Origin: SIAJ01 sp036266155
GTDB lineage: Bacteria > Planctomycetota > Planctomycetia > Gemmatales > Gemmataceae
Assembly (NCBI GenBank): GCA_036266155.1
Contig: DATANR010000411.1
Span: 1-46,196 of the forward strand
DNA length: 46,196 nt
Reading direction: 5' to 3'
The notes beneath the pieces are model-generated. The model ran no database searches. It was not told the origin of the DNA and was given only the letters and a program-made list of their open reading frames with translations. This document shows positions 26,330-37,300 of this stretch, piece by piece. The position numbers and the translations under genes are program-made. Position 1 is the stretch's first letter. Every line of letters begins with the position of its first letter.

Positions 26330-28036
26330 TCAAACCTTCTTGAGATAAAAATCCCCCGGCTGCATGTCTTGCTCCGGCGTGCCCTTGGGATTGAATGTAA
26401 AGCCGGTTGATTTCACTTTGAGCGCTTTCACGTTCGTGTGATAGAGGAAGCCGAACTTCACGCCGGAATTGTCCGTATCAACGGTCGCCAGGGAGACGTT
26501 GCCAAAGTTCGTGGCAATCACAAAGCTGTGCGCGAAGGCCTTCAATTGACCGGTGACGGTGAACGTGCCGACAGTGCTCGGCAAATTGAAGACGCCGGTT
26601 CCGTCCGTGGGCCCGCTGTAGCCGGCGAACAATGTGCTGTTGACGAACGATCCGACCATCACCGTCGCGACGTCGCCGTTGGTGCCGGTGCCGCTGCCAA
26701 CGCGGATTGTGCTGCCTGACACTGAGCCAGCTACCTTCAACAACTTCAAGGCTGGCACTTTCGGCGCGAGACCGATTCCCGCGATGGTCAAACTTGACTT
26801 GAAATCCCCTGGAATCGCTGGATTAGCGCTGGACTTCGACTTGCCCTTGATGTTGATAGTCCCCACGCTTGGCGCCACGATCGAACCGACGCCCACGCTC
26901 GTCGCCGTGAGCGTACTGAGCGGTGCGCCGCCAATGGCAATGTCCGTACCGTCGGCGATGACGCCAGCGGTGATCTTCATCGTCATGCCGGCCTTGGGCG
27001 GCGAGCCAGTGAGCGTCAAATCGGCCCCGTTCGCAATGGCGCCAATCGACAGCGCACCGACGAAGCCATTGATCGCGATACCTGCACCAACGAGGTCGGC
27101 CTTGGCCAAGGCGAGCGACTTGACTCCGGTGCCGTCAGTCTCATTGATTGCTTCGATCTGCACGCGGCCATCACCACCGACTTTCTTGACGGCAACGCTC
27201 AGAGCTGATTTCAACGGGTCGGTCCCGGCGAGATCGATCTCGGCGATCGGGCCGGTGCCGTTGCTCAAATAGTAATTGAGCGTGCCTGGCCCGGAGAGCT
27301 TCAGCGTCACCTGGTCACGGTCCGTGTCGGGAAAAGATGCTCCCGAGCCGAGCGGCGAACTCTTCGCGATGGTCACGAGGGACGTCGACTGAGCCGCGAG
27401 GATCGCGCCGCCGGTCGGCGAACTGAGCGTCAGATGAATCGTTTCGTCGCCCTCGTTGATGCCGTCGTCCGGAGCAATGGTCACAGCGAACGTCTTGGGG
27501 GAGAAGTCACCATCGCCCCAACTCAAGATCCCTGAGGCGGTGGAGTAATCGCCGCTGGTCGCGGAGCCATCGCTCGTCGCATAGTTCACGGACACTGGCC
27601 CGTCGCTGCCGTTGATACGCGCTACGGAAATAACGACCGTGCCCGACCCCTCGGATGTATTGAAATTGGCCGCGCTGAACTGGAACTGGCCGACGCTGTT
27701 GAAGTTAACGGTGTTAGTGCCTGTCGGGGCGGCACTGCTATTGCCGGCCGCGTCGAGTGCGGCGCCAGGCGCGATGACGGCGACCACGACGCCAACGCCT
27801 GCCATGCCGGTCACCGAGATCGTGTAATCCGTCCCCGATCCGCTGACATCGGCCACGAGCGTCCCGCCGACCGTGCTGCTCGAAAGGTCGACGTCGGCAG
27901 CGGTGAATCCCGTCACCGGCTTGTTGAAGGTCACCTGAAATACAACCGGAGCATCAAAGGCCGGATTCGCCTGCCCTGTTTGCGGATTGATGGTCACGGT
28001 CGGCGGCACATTGTCAAAGGACACCGTGTTGTCGTT
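26330..28036 (-). pseudogene. 5'-truncated Calx-beta/Ig-like surface protein
   Basis: The frame continues upstream to 28195, but codons beyond about 28036 are only the antisense of the ECF sigma gene and resemble nothing. Genuine similarity starts abruptly at NDNTVSFDNVPPTVTINPQT, the middle of a tandem Ig-like repeat array. It goes on with TGFTAADVDLSSSTVGGTLV, then a Calx-beta domain (SVNYATSDGSATSGDYSTAS and TIAPDDGINEGDETIHLTLS). It ends in a Gly/Val/Thr-rich beta-structured C-terminus finishing in YLKKV. About 568 residues remain. Signal peptide, start codon and leading repeats are missing, so the gene has lost its 5' part at the junction with the sigma gene. Expression of the remainder is unlikely. 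Confidence 0.8.
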
Positions 28037-28041
28037 CGGCC

Positions 28042-28563
28042 GACGCTCGGAGTGGCGCGGCGGAATTGCTGCCCCTCGTTTATGACGAGTTGCGCCGGCT
28101 CGCTGCCAGCCGCATGACGTTGGAGCGCAGCGATCATACGCTCGACGCAACGGCCCTGGTTCACGAGGCCTACCTTCGCCTCGGAGCCGCGACATTTTCG
28201 ACCAAGAGCGGGTTCATTCGCGCTGCTGGCGTCGCCATGCAGCGCATCCTCGTCGACCATGCCCGTCAGCGCCGCGCGGCCAAGCGAACCGGAACGCCGG
28301 CGCATGAAGCGCTTCACGCCGACCGCGTGATCGTCACCGATCCGGACACGCTGCTCACCATTGATGAAGCAATCGCCAAACTCGCGGCAACCGACGCGGC
28401 GGCCGCGGAAATTGCTCGCCTGCGCTTGTTCGTGGGGTTGTCGGTTGAGGAGGCCGGCGATGCCCTGGGGCTGTCGCGTGCCAGTGCCTATCGTGATTGG
28501 ACTTATGCCCGGGCCGTGTTGACCGCCGCTCTCACTTTTGAAGAGAATTTGCCAAAATCCTGA
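28042..28563 (+). pseudogene. ECF sigma factor lacking its N-terminus
   Basis: From ELLPLVYDELRRLA the frame matches planctomycete ECF sigma factors of the kind paired with Ser/Thr kinases. Region 2 has HTLDATALVHEAYLRLG, region 3/4 has ILVDHARQRRAAKR, and the region 4 helix-turn-helix is GLSVEEAGDALGLSRASAYR. The family normally opens about 20 residues earlier with M-(S/N)-x-V-T-R-(I/L)-L. Here that part is absent, and no ATG with a ribosome site replaces it; only a TTG at 28066 precedes the conserved core. The stop at 28563 is 52 bases before the kinase start, the usual sigma-kinase pairing. A matching N-terminal fragment lies at 38521. Confidence 0.85.
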
Positions 28564-28615
28564 GACAACTGCGCCGCTGAATACGCCATATGGGAAAGCA
28601 CGACGGGAACTCGCC

Positions 28616-31600
28616 ATGCCGATCGATCAACATCGCGTCAAGGAACTCTTTGTCGCGGCCATCGAAATCTCGGACATCCCATCGCGCGACGCCTTCCTTG
28701 TTCGCGCGTCTGCGGGCGATCCTGAACTGGTCAAGCAGGTTCGCGCGTTGTTGCAGGCCCATGCTGCGCCGCACCCGGCCGTCAATGCTCCCGTCGTGGC
28801 GAGCGAGTTGACCACGGCACACGACGGCGTTGGGCCCGGCACGATCGTCGCGAATAAGTACAAGCTCTTGCAGCACATCGGCGAAGGCGGTATGGGCAGC
28901 GTCTGGATGGCGGATCAGTTCGGCGAGGTCAAAAGGCGCGTAGCGCTCAAGCTCATTCACAGCGACCGCGGTAGTTCCAAGACGATCCTGGCGCGCTTCG
29001 AGGCCGAACGGCAGGCCATCGCCCTGATGGATCATCCCCACATCGCCAAGCTTTTGGACGCCGGCACGACCGATGCCGGCATGCCGTTCTTCGCGATGGA
29101 ACTGGTCAAAGGCGTTCGGCTCACGCAGTACTGCGACGATCACAAATTGAGCGTGCCCGAACGCCTCATGCTCTTTCAGCAAATCTGCTCCGCGGTACAG
29201 CATGCCCATCAAAAGGGGATCATTCACCGCGATTTGAAGCCATCGAACGTTCTCGTCGAAAGCCACGACGGCAAGGCGGTGACCAAGGTCATCGATTTCG
29301 GCCTCGCCAAGGCCATCACCGGTCAACAACTGACGGAGCACACGCTGTTCACGGCACTGGGTCAAGTGGCCGGCACGCCGCTCTACATGGCCCCTGAACA
29401 AGCCGCGTTCAATGCGCTCGACATCGACACGCGAGCCGACATCTATTCGCTCGGGGTCATCCTGTACGAATTGCTGACCGGCTCGACGCCGATCGAACGC
29501 GTCCGCATCAAGCAGGCTGCGTTCGACGAAATCTTGCGTCTGGTCCGCGAGAGCGAACCACCGATTCCGAGCAAACGACTGAGCACGACGACCGCCGAGC
29601 CGAACATCGCCGTCAATCGTCAATTGGAGCCAGCCAAACTCGGACGTTTCGTCAAGGGAGAACTCGACTGGATCGTGATGAAGGCGCTCGCCAAGGAGCG
29701 CGACCGGCGTTACGAGTCGGCGAGCAGTTTTGCCAAGGACATCGAGCGCTTTCTCAGCAACGAGCCGGTGCTTGCGGGGCCGCCGAGCGCTAGTTACAAG
29801 ATCCGCAAGTTCATGCACCGGAATCGGCCGCAAGTGGTGGCGGCCGCGGTTGTGCTCGTGGCCCTGATCGGCAGCGTCATCGGCACGACGTGGGGTCTCA
29901 TTGAAGCGCGCCGACAGGAGCACATCGCCCAGGCGGAGTCGATCGAAAAGGACAAGGCACGACAAGAGGCGATTGAGCGCGCCGATGGCGAGCAGAAGGA
30001 AAAATTGCATGCACAACGGGAACAGCAGCGTGCGGAGAAAGCGGAGAAGGAGGCCAAAGATCGGCTTGATCAGGTCAACGTCCAAAAGCAACGCGTCGAG
30101 GAGGAAAAGCAAATCGCTCAGGCCGTGCGCAATTTTCTTCACGCGAAGCTGCTGCGCCAGGCAGATGTCTGGGTCCAGGCCGACGCGTTGGCGCGCAGCG
30201 GCGACTTGCTGACGAGCGTGGATCAGAACATCACCGTCCGCGAGTTGCTGCGGCGCGCTGCCGACGAACTGGCGCCCGAAAAGACCGAGACCAATTTTGC
30301 CAATCAGCCCAAAGTTCAAGCGGAGATTCTGCGGACCATTGGGGCGACCTACATCGCGCTGAACGACTTCCACGCCGCCGCCGATCTGTTGCAACGATCG
30401 GTCGATTTGTTTGAAAAGAGTTATAGCCCGGACGATCCGGCGACACTCGTGGCGCTCGAAAGCCAGGCGCGGGTGTTCGAGCTGACGGGCAAACTGTCAC
30501 GGGCCATTGAGATATACAAACGCGTGCGCGACGCGTGCGCGAAGTCAACGACTCCCGACCCGGATCTGACGCGCAAGGCAATCAACAACCTCGGCCTGGC
30601 GTATCTGCAACTCGGTCAATTCGACGACGCGATCGCGCTCTTTCACCTCGTGCTGAAGTCCTATGAGGAGGCCGGCCTGCGCGATTCGTCCACTGCCGCG
30701 ATGAACAACCTCGGGGTGGCCTTGGTGGTCAAGGGCCGGCCACGTGACGCGAAACGCTATTTCGAAGAAGCGAGCGCGATCGACGAACGAGTCCACCCGC
30801 AACACCCGCAAACCTTCGACACGCTGCGCAATTTGGCCAAGACGGAATTCCTGCTGGGCGAACGGGCGCAGGCCAAGACGCACATGAACCGCGTGCGCGC
30901 CGCGCACGGCAATCCCAAGTTGTTCGATGCCGATCACCCGGAGGTATTGCGGACACAGAGCATCGTCGCCCGCATGGCCGCCGACGATGGCGACGAGGCG
31001 ACCGCCATGCGGTTGCTCAAGCTGATCCAGGACGCCTGTCAGCGCCCATTCAGCCAGGGGCAGCCGGATGCCGTGCAGCTCATGGTTTCCGTGGGCGAGA
31101 CGTACTTGACCTTGGGTCGACATGCCGAAGCCGTCGCGGTCTTGCGGCAAGCGCGCGACTCTAACAAGGAGACTCTCGGGCCGGATCACCCACGAACCTT
31201 GGGCGCCGGCTACTTGCTTGCGGAGGCGTTACGGCGAACGGATCGCGCTGACGACGCGATCGCATTGTTCAACGAGATTCGCATCGCTCGAGAAAAGCAC
31301 TTTCCCGCCGATCGCCGAACTCTTTCAGAAGTTCTCCGCGGTCTCGGTACGAGTTACCTTGTCGCCCATCGTTTGCCGGAGGCGCTAGCATCGCTCGAAG
31401 CGGCGCGTAAATGTCTCGACAATTCCGACGACGCGGAGGATATCGTGGCCATCCGCGCGACCTACTGTTTAGGGGTCGCCTACACTCTGGCCGGCAAGCC
31501 CGAGGGCGTGCCGCTTCTCGAACGTGCCGTCAATTCATTGACAAGTAAACTTGGTTCCGAACAGCCGGCCACGCTCGCGGCCATGAATGATCTGGCACTG

Positions 31601-32590
31601 GTTTACGCTCGTCTGGGGAAAACTGCAGACGCGGCCGCGCTGTATTTGCAGGTGCGCGATGCCTTCTTGAAACTGCGCGGCGAAGACGATCCGCGGACGC
31701 TCAAGGCCGAGTGGGACCTGGCGATGTGTTATCGCGGCATGGGACGGGTGCCGGACGCCATGGCGATCTTCGAGCGCCATCAGCAGCGCTTCGAAGCGAG
31801 TTTTGGCAAGGACCACGAGAATACGCTGTTCTTGCTCAACGAGCTGGCGATGTACTACCTGAAGATGAAACAGAAGAAGGATGAGACGCGGCGGCTGTTC
31901 GGTGAACTGGTGACGCGGATGCAGGCGAAGTACGGTCGCGATGACTATCGCACTCTTTCGGAACTGGCGAACCTCGGACATTGCCACTGCCAGGACCAGC
32001 AATCGAACGTTGGTCTCCCCTTGCTTGTCGAGGCTTATGACAAGGGAAAATCGGACGCACGTCTAGCCTGGGTCGCCGATCTCCTCATTGATGCTTACGC
32101 CGAGTTGAAGCGACCGGAGAACGCGACTAAAGTCGCCCACGAGGCGCTGCAGATTCAAATGCAGCGGCAAAAATCAGCGCCCGGCAGTCCGCAAATGGCG
32201 ATCTACCTCGTGGCGATCGGCAATCGCTCTCTCGAACAAAAGCGCTGGATCCAGGCCGCCGAGGCCTTGCGCGAATCCCTCGCTCTGCACGAGAAGCTTG
32301 TCATGGACTCCGGCGCCACCAAAATCGTCAATTGGCAGGTTTGCACTGTGAAGTCAATGCTGGGCGAAGCGCTCGCGGGGCAGACGAAGTTCGTCGATGC
32401 CGAGCTCCTGATGCTCGCGGCCGTCGAAGGACTGCAGCGCGACGCCAAAGCCGGGGTCGAAGACGCCAAGCGCAACCTGCCCGCCGCGATCGGTCGACTG
32501 ATCAGTTTCTACGTGGCCACCGACAAGAAGGACCAGGCCGAACGTTGGCGGAGGGACTTGGCCAACTTGGCTGGCGAGCGTAAGCCCTAG
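28616..32590 (+). CDS. Membrane Ser/Thr protein kinase with TPR tail
   Basis: A 1324-residue PknB-type kinase. Residues 1-75 are a small helical leader. The kinase domain (about 80-375) has the G-loop GEGGMGSVW near residue 89, VALKLI, HRDLKPSNVL with the catalytic Asp near 206, DFGLAK with Asp227, and PLYMAPEQA. One membrane segment (VVAAAVVLVALIGSVIGTTW, about 405-428) is followed by a charged coiled coil (430-510). About 800 residues of TPR-type repeats then extend to the C-terminus. By topology the kinase is cytoplasmic and the TPR part lies across the membrane. It directly follows the sigma factor gene, as in planctomycete sigma-kinase pairs, but that sigma gene is broken here. The ATG at 28616 has a weak GGGA site. 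Confidence 0.9.
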   Translation: MPIDQHRVKELFVAAIEISDIPSRDAFLVRASAGDPELVKQVRALLQAHAAPHPAVNAPVVASELTTAHDGVGPGTIVANKYKLLQHIGEGGMGSVWMADQFGEVKRRVALKLIHSDRGSSKTILARFEAERQAIALMDHPHIAKLLDAGTTDAGMPFFAMELVKGVRLTQYCDDHKLSVPERLMLFQQICSAVQHAHQKGIIHRDLKPSNVLVESHDGKAVTKVIDFGLAKAITGQQLTEHTLFTALGQVAGTPLYMAPEQAAFNALDIDTRADIYSLGVILYELLTGSTPIERVRIKQAAFDEILRLVRESEPPIPSKRLSTTTAEPNIAVNRQLEPAKLGRFVKGELDWIVMKALAKERDRRYESASSFAKDIERFLSNEPVLAGPPSASYKIRKFMHRNRPQVVAAAVVLVALIGSVIGTTWGLIEARRQEHIAQAESIEKDKARQEAIERADGEQKEKLHAQREQQRAEKAEKEAKDRLDQVNVQKQRVEEEKQIAQAVRNFLHAKLLRQADVWVQADALARSGDLLTSVDQNITVRELLRRAADELAPEKTETNFANQPKVQAEILRTIGATYIALNDFHAAADLLQRSVDLFEKSYSPDDPATLVALESQARVFELTGKLSRAIEIYKRVRDACAKSTTPDPDLTRKAINNLGLAYLQLGQFDDAIALFHLVLKSYEEAGLRDSSTAAMNNLGVALVVKGRPRDAKRYFEEASAIDERVHPQHPQTFDTLRNLAKTEFLLGERAQAKTHMNRVRAAHGNPKLFDADHPEVLRTQSIVARMAADDGDEATAMRLLKLIQDACQRPFSQGQPDAVQLMVSVGETYLTLGRHAEAVAVLRQARDSNKETLGPDHPRTLGAGYLLAEALRRTDRADDAIALFNEIRIAREKHFPADRRTLSEVLRGLGTSYLVAHRLPEALASLEAARKCLDNSDDAEDIVAIRATYCLGVAYTLAGKPEGVPLLERAVNSLTSKLGSEQPATLAAMNDLALVYARLGKTADAAALYLQVRDAFLKLRGEDDPRTLKAEWDLAMCYRGMGRVPDAMAIFERHQQRFEASFGKDHENTLFLLNELAMYYLKMKQKKDETRRLFGELVTRMQAKYGRDDYRTLSELANLGHCHCQDQQSNVGLPLLVEAYDKGKSDARLAWVADLLIDAYAELKRPENATKVAHEALQIQMQRQKSAPGSPQMAIYLVAIGNRSLEQKRWIQAAEALRESLALHEKLVMDSGATKIVNWQVCTVKSMLGEALAGQTKFVDAELLMLAAVEGLQRDAKAGVEDAKRNLPAAIGRLISFYVATDKKDQAERWRRDLANLAGERKP

Positions 32591-32596
32591 TGGTTC

Positions 32597-32731
32597 ATTG
32601 CAATTGGAACGTAGCCTTCTCGCTCCGCGAGCAGATTGCAGGGCAGGCGCGGTCCGAAACAAAGAGCCCTTTCCAAAGGGCAAGCCTTGCTAACTTCTCG
32701 CGGAGCGAGAAGGCTACGTAAGAGCTGCAAT
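32597..32731. repeat. MITE-like element with 23-bp perfect inverted ends
   Basis: Arms 32609-32631 and 32697-32719 pair perfectly over 23 bases. The pairing resumes at the outer ends (ATTGCA at 32597-32602 with TGCAAT at 32726-32731) after six mismatched bases. The interior contains a small hairpin, CCCTTT/AAAGGG, near 32667-32680. No coding frame is present. It begins only a few bases after the kinase stop codon. Size and symmetry fit a miniature transposable element. The remaining bases to 32935 show no gene. Confidence 0.8.
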
Positions 32732-32935
32732 CGACGACTAGCAATGATCTCGAATGCCGGCCGCGTGGTTGAACCATTGCCAGCTCCGCTGTGCTTGGCT
32801 CCGCTTCGGCTGTAAATGGCGAGAATCACTTTCTGTTCGGCATGCCGCTGAACAGTGCGGAATCAGTTAGATAAGCTAATAACGCTTGACTGCCAGCGCC
32901 CCATCATCCTCCAATTTCAGAAACGACGAGAGGCC

Positions 32936-34030
32936 ATGTCCAAACTAACCAAACTTGTTCTGATTGCGGCTTTCGCTTCTCCTCTAACTGCGAGTGCCCA
33001 GCCGGTCCGCAAGTACGACGACAAGGGAGCGCCGCCGTTCAAAGTGCTGAATGAGGGCGAGAATCCGCCGCTCGACGCCTACGACAATTTCGTCATCGGG
33101 CCGAAGTACACTCCCGCGCCGGAACGCAAGAAGGTCGACGGCGTGCCAGAAGGAAAGGTGCAGCAATTCGAGATCGACTCGAAGGAAACCAAGCTCTTCA
33201 ATCCCGGTATCGCCCGCGACAAGTTCGGCACCGTCGATCCGAAGAACCCGAAGACTCTGATCGTCGAGACGCACACCATCGACTACAAGCGCAAGATCGG
33301 CGTCTACATACCCGCCCAATACACGGAAGGCGCCGGCGCACCATTCATGGTGGTTCACGACGGCCCAGGGGCCGCCAACGGCTACAAGACCATCCTCGAC
33401 AACTTGATCGCCCAGAAGCGGATTCCGCCGATCGTGCTCATCTCCATCCAGAACGGCGGCGGCGACGCGCAGGGGCACGAGCGCGGCAAAGAGTACGACA
33501 ACATGAACGGCGACTATGCGACGTACATTGAAGACGAAGTGCTGCCGCGTGTCGAGAAGAATTGCAAGGTGAAGTTGACCAAAGACCCTGACGGCCGGGC
33601 GGCGATGGGCAGCAGCTCCGGCGGTTCCTGCGCCCTCATCATGGCGTGGTTCCGCAACGACCTTTACCATCGCGTGCTGACGACTTCAGGCACGTTCGTG
33701 AATCAGGCGTGGCCGTTCGATTCAAAATACCCCGATGGCGCCTGGGGTTTCCACGAGACCCTAATTCCCAAGGAATCGAAGAAGCCGATCCGCATCTTCA
33801 TCTCGGTCGGCGACAAGGACCTGCTCAACCCGAACGTCATGCGCGACGACATGCATGACTGGGTGGAGGCCAACCATCGCATGGCGAAGGTGCTCAAAGA
33901 GAAGGGCTACGAGTATCAGTACCTCTTCTGCCGCGGCGCCGGCCACGGCATCGGGAACGCCCAGAACCAGTTCCTACCGCACGCGCTGGAATGGGTGTGG
34001 AAGGGTTACGGAGAGAAGAAGGCGCGGTAG
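32936..34030 (+). CDS. Exported esterase, enterochelin esterase-like
   Basis: A 364-residue protein with a signal peptide (LVLIAAFASPLTASAQ). The alpha/beta hydrolase domain has strand RKIGVYIPAQY, the oxyanion region MVVHDGPGA, the nucleophile elbow AAMGSSSGGSC, an acid in ISVGDKDLLN, and the catalytic His in GAGHGIGN. This matches the putative-esterase family that includes enterochelin (Fes-like) and feruloyl esterases. GAGAGG lies just before the ATG at 32936; the frame is open further upstream without a better start. It is followed by a repeat-rich gap and the NRPS gene in the opposite direction. Whether it works on the NRPS product is an open possibility raised only by neighbourhood. Confidence 0.85.
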   Translation: MSKLTKLVLIAAFASPLTASAQPVRKYDDKGAPPFKVLNEGENPPLDAYDNFVIGPKYTPAPERKKVDGVPEGKVQQFEIDSKETKLFNPGIARDKFGTVDPKNPKTLIVETHTIDYKRKIGVYIPAQYTEGAGAPFMVVHDGPGAANGYKTILDNLIAQKRIPPIVLISIQNGGGDAQGHERGKEYDNMNGDYATYIEDEVLPRVEKNCKVKLTKDPDGRAAMGSSSGGSCALIMAWFRNDLYHRVLTTSGTFVNQAWPFDSKYPDGAWGFHETLIPKESKKPIRIFISVGDKDLLNPNVMRDDMHDWVEANHRMAKVLKEKGYEYQYLFCRGAGHGIGNAQNQFLPHALEWVWKGYGEKKAR

Positions 34031-34169
34031 AGGCCAAGAATGCGCGTCCAGCGTCCAATTATCTTGTCTGCATGAAATCGTGCATCGGTCACGCCGCGAT
34101 GGTTTGCATTTCATTGCATCCAACGCAAGGATTCGCGTTGGAATCGCGTCGTCGCGGGCCAATTTCGGG

Positions 34170-34300
34170 GGTTCCTGGCGCTAGAATTTTGGCTCGCGAT
34201 TTTTGGGCGCATCTTGTTACGCCGTAATCAGTTCAATGCAGTTTTTTCGGGTAGAGATTGCCAACCCCCTATATGTGTTTGGCAATCTCTGTTGGCCATC
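34170..34300 (+). repeat. Dispersed hairpin repeat, copy 2
   Basis: GGTTCCTGGCGCTAGAATT (34170-34188) matches 16 of 19 bases of copy 1. The hairpin AGAGATTGCCAA (34253-34264) with TTGGCAATCTCT (34279-34290) has a stem identical to copy 1 and the same 14-base loop length with a different loop sequence. A trailing TTGGCCATCT follows, as in copy 1. The rest of the 34031-34339 gap shows no gene. Confidence 0.75.
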
Positions 34301-34339
34301 TCTCCATTCTTGACGCGTTGAATGAGGTAACGAGGCGAT

Positions 34340-37300
34340 TTATGACACCAACCGCGTGGGACACCCCGCGTAGGTCCGGCCGGCTTCCAGGCTCTCGCCT
34401 TTCATGACCACGCTGTGGGCGGCCACGCGTGTGTCGGCGCCCACGGTCGTCTCGTAGAGAAGGATGACGCCGGTCTCAATCGTAGCCCGTGAGCCGATCT
34501 CGATCAGGCCGGTCTTGAGCACGCGATCCTCGAAGGTGTGCGCCTGATAGAAGCCGTTCACGGTCGCTTCGTCGCGGATGACCAGCATGTCCGGGTCAGT
34601 GCAGTAAGAGGACACGTCAAACAGGGCGACGTTGCGGCCGATGCGAACACCCAACGCGCGCAGATACCAGTTCAGCCAGATGGTCCCCTCCAGCGCGGCC
34701 AGCGCGTCGATGGCGAGCGCGTGCGTCGCGGTGTAGTTGAAGTCCCACCGGCAGCACCAGGACGACCACAACGCGCGATTGCACGGGCGAACCCGGCCGA
34801 GCAACAGCCACTTCAGGATCAACGCCAGCAAACACAGGCCGGCGAAGAAGGCCAGGTCGAGGGCTGGGACCACCACCAGGACCAGGCACGCGAACGAGAC
34901 CGTACCGACCGCCATTCCGAACAAGGCGAGCCAACCCAGCGCCAGGAGCGCGGGCCCCAATGGCAGGACGAAGCGCAGGCATTCCCAGAAAAGCCGGTTC
35001 GCGATGCGCGTCATGGACGGTCGAAACGTGAGCCCCACGTTCGCGGCGACCACTTCACGGCGCGGCAACTCGAACGGCGGCACGCCGAACCACGCCGTGC
35101 CGGGGCGCATGAGCGCGTCGTCGGCAACCGTACCGACACCGACCAGCACGCCGTCGGGGATCGACTGGCCGGCCGCGATGGCGGCGTAGTTGCCAACAAA
35201 CACCGCATTGCCCAGTGTCACGCGCTTCAGCGTCACCGTGCCCCGGTCAATTTCCGGCGCACCGAGGTAGACGCCGCCCGCCAGGAACGAGCCGGCGCCG
35301 ATGCGCGTCAATTCCGGGATGGCGTCGTGAATGCGGCTGATCTCGCTCCAACGGCCGACCTTCATGCCGGCCCCGCGGAGCCACATCGGCCAGAACATCG
35401 TGCCGTCGAGCCAGTCATTCGCCCATTCGAGCGTGTCTGCCTTGAGCTGCACGCGGATGTAGGAGTAGCTCCACCGCGGGATGACGCCCTCGGGAATCCG
35501 CCCCATGAGCCGCATCGACACGCACCGCCAGACCAACAGGACGGGGACGATCAGGACGACCAGCGACAGTGAAGCGCAGAATGTCTCCGCGTCCACCGAT
35601 GGGTGGATGAGCCACTCCGCCGTGGTAACGGTGTCGATGCCCCAGGCCCACGAGAAGATGAGAGCGAGCGCGGCGAGGGGGACGATGCCCACGGCGGCAA
35701 CGCACAGCCGGGCCGACAAGAGCACGACGGCATACCAAATCGGCGCGATTTCTCGACTGCCAACGGGGAGCGGCACCGGCGGTCGGGCGCTACTGACGCG
35801 ACGTGCCGGCACGCCCGACCAAGTCTCACATTGTGATGTTCGGCTGCCTCGTCCGAGATACGCATGGGAAGTCAGACGGCACTCGGGCTCGAGAACCGTG
35901 TCGGGGCCGACGCCTGACCGTGCCTCCAATGTGCATCCGTTGCCGATGACGATCGGCCCGATCACGACCTGGCCATCGTCGTAATCGATGAGCCGAACGG
36001 TTGCCTCGCGGCACAACGTCACGTCGTCGCCGAAATTGAGCAGATCCCAGCCGCCGTCGGTGAGGTTGACGCCGCGGTGAATGTGGACGCGGCGACCGAT
36101 TCGAGCGCCCAGCACGCGGAGGATGGCGCATTGAACCTCTGTTCCCTCGACCAGCCGCCACGGAATAAGGCGCACCGCCTGATGAACCATCCAGTTACGA
36201 ACGTAGAAGCTCCCCCACACCGGCGACCGCCCCGATTGGTAGCGGCCGATCAGGAGTTTTTTCAGCAGTACGGCGAACGCGACGGAACCGACGCCATACG
36301 AGCAGATACCGAGTGCGTAGATCAGCGGCACGACCAGAACGAGACCGACGCGCCCAAGACCATCGACAATTGCGGGGACGGCCTCGAACAACGCGAGGTA
36401 CATCACGGCACTGCCGAGCATCAGTTCCACGAGCAGCCAAGCTGTCTGAATCAGCGTGGCGCTGAACGGGCCGCGCCGCGGTGTCGGCGGCGCTTCGGCG
36501 TGAGTGGGGCGGTCGACGGAAGTGGGGGCCGCGGCCAATGCCGCCAAGCCGCGGATCGTCGGGTGGGCATAGAGATCGGCCAAGCCCAATCCGCTCAATT
36601 CCGGCACGGAGCGCAGTTCGGACACCACGCGGGCGGCAAACAGCGAGTGCCCGCCGCAATCGAGAAAGAAGTTCGCCTCGACGGAGCGAATCTCGTGGCC
36701 GAACACCTTGGCCCATGCCGCTGCAATCCGGTCCTCCAAAGGCGTTGCGGCCGGCACGTCCTCGCCGTCGCGACCCGCGGCGAGGCGTGGCCCCGCCGGC
36801 TTCGGCAGCCGCGATCGGTCCGCCTTTTGGCTCGGCAACATCGGCACGGCGGCAATTGACTCGACGTACGCCGGGACCATGTACGCCGGCAACCTTTGCC
36901 GCAACTCGTCGTGAAGATGTTGCCGCAACGTCGGAAAGTCCGTGCCCGGCCGCAGCACAACATAGGCCGCCAGTTCTTCGCCACCGACGCCGTTGACGAC
37001 CGCAACCACGGCACTCACCACCGGGCCGGCTTCAAGGAGCACGGCCTCGATCTCGGCCAGTTCAATGCGGTAGCCGCGAACCTTCACCTGCGTGTCAATT
37101 CGGCCACGGTATTCAATCTCGCCGTCGGTTGTGAACACGCCCAGGTCGCCGGTGCGATACAGGCGGGCGTCGGATCGATCGGAGAACGGATCCGGCACGA
37201 ACTTCTCGGCGGTCAGTTCCGACCGGTTGACGTAGCCGACGGCCACACTCGGCCCGCCGATGCAGATCTCGCCCATCTCGCCGGTGGCCACGGCACGCAT

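Noticed and set aside
26330..28195. A full 621-residue protein starting MSRLRGEGRPRE
   Set aside because: The first 53 codons are the antisense of the sigma factor gene and carry no signal peptide or motif. The protein is treated as truncated at about 28036.
28532..30394. A 620-codon open frame on the minus strand opposite the kinase gene
   Set aside because: It is antisense to a clear kinase domain and coiled coil, has Arg/Leu/Asp-rich composition from mirrored codons, and no recognisable motif. The same holds for long antisense frames at 3386-4474, 7038-8222 and 11106-12131.
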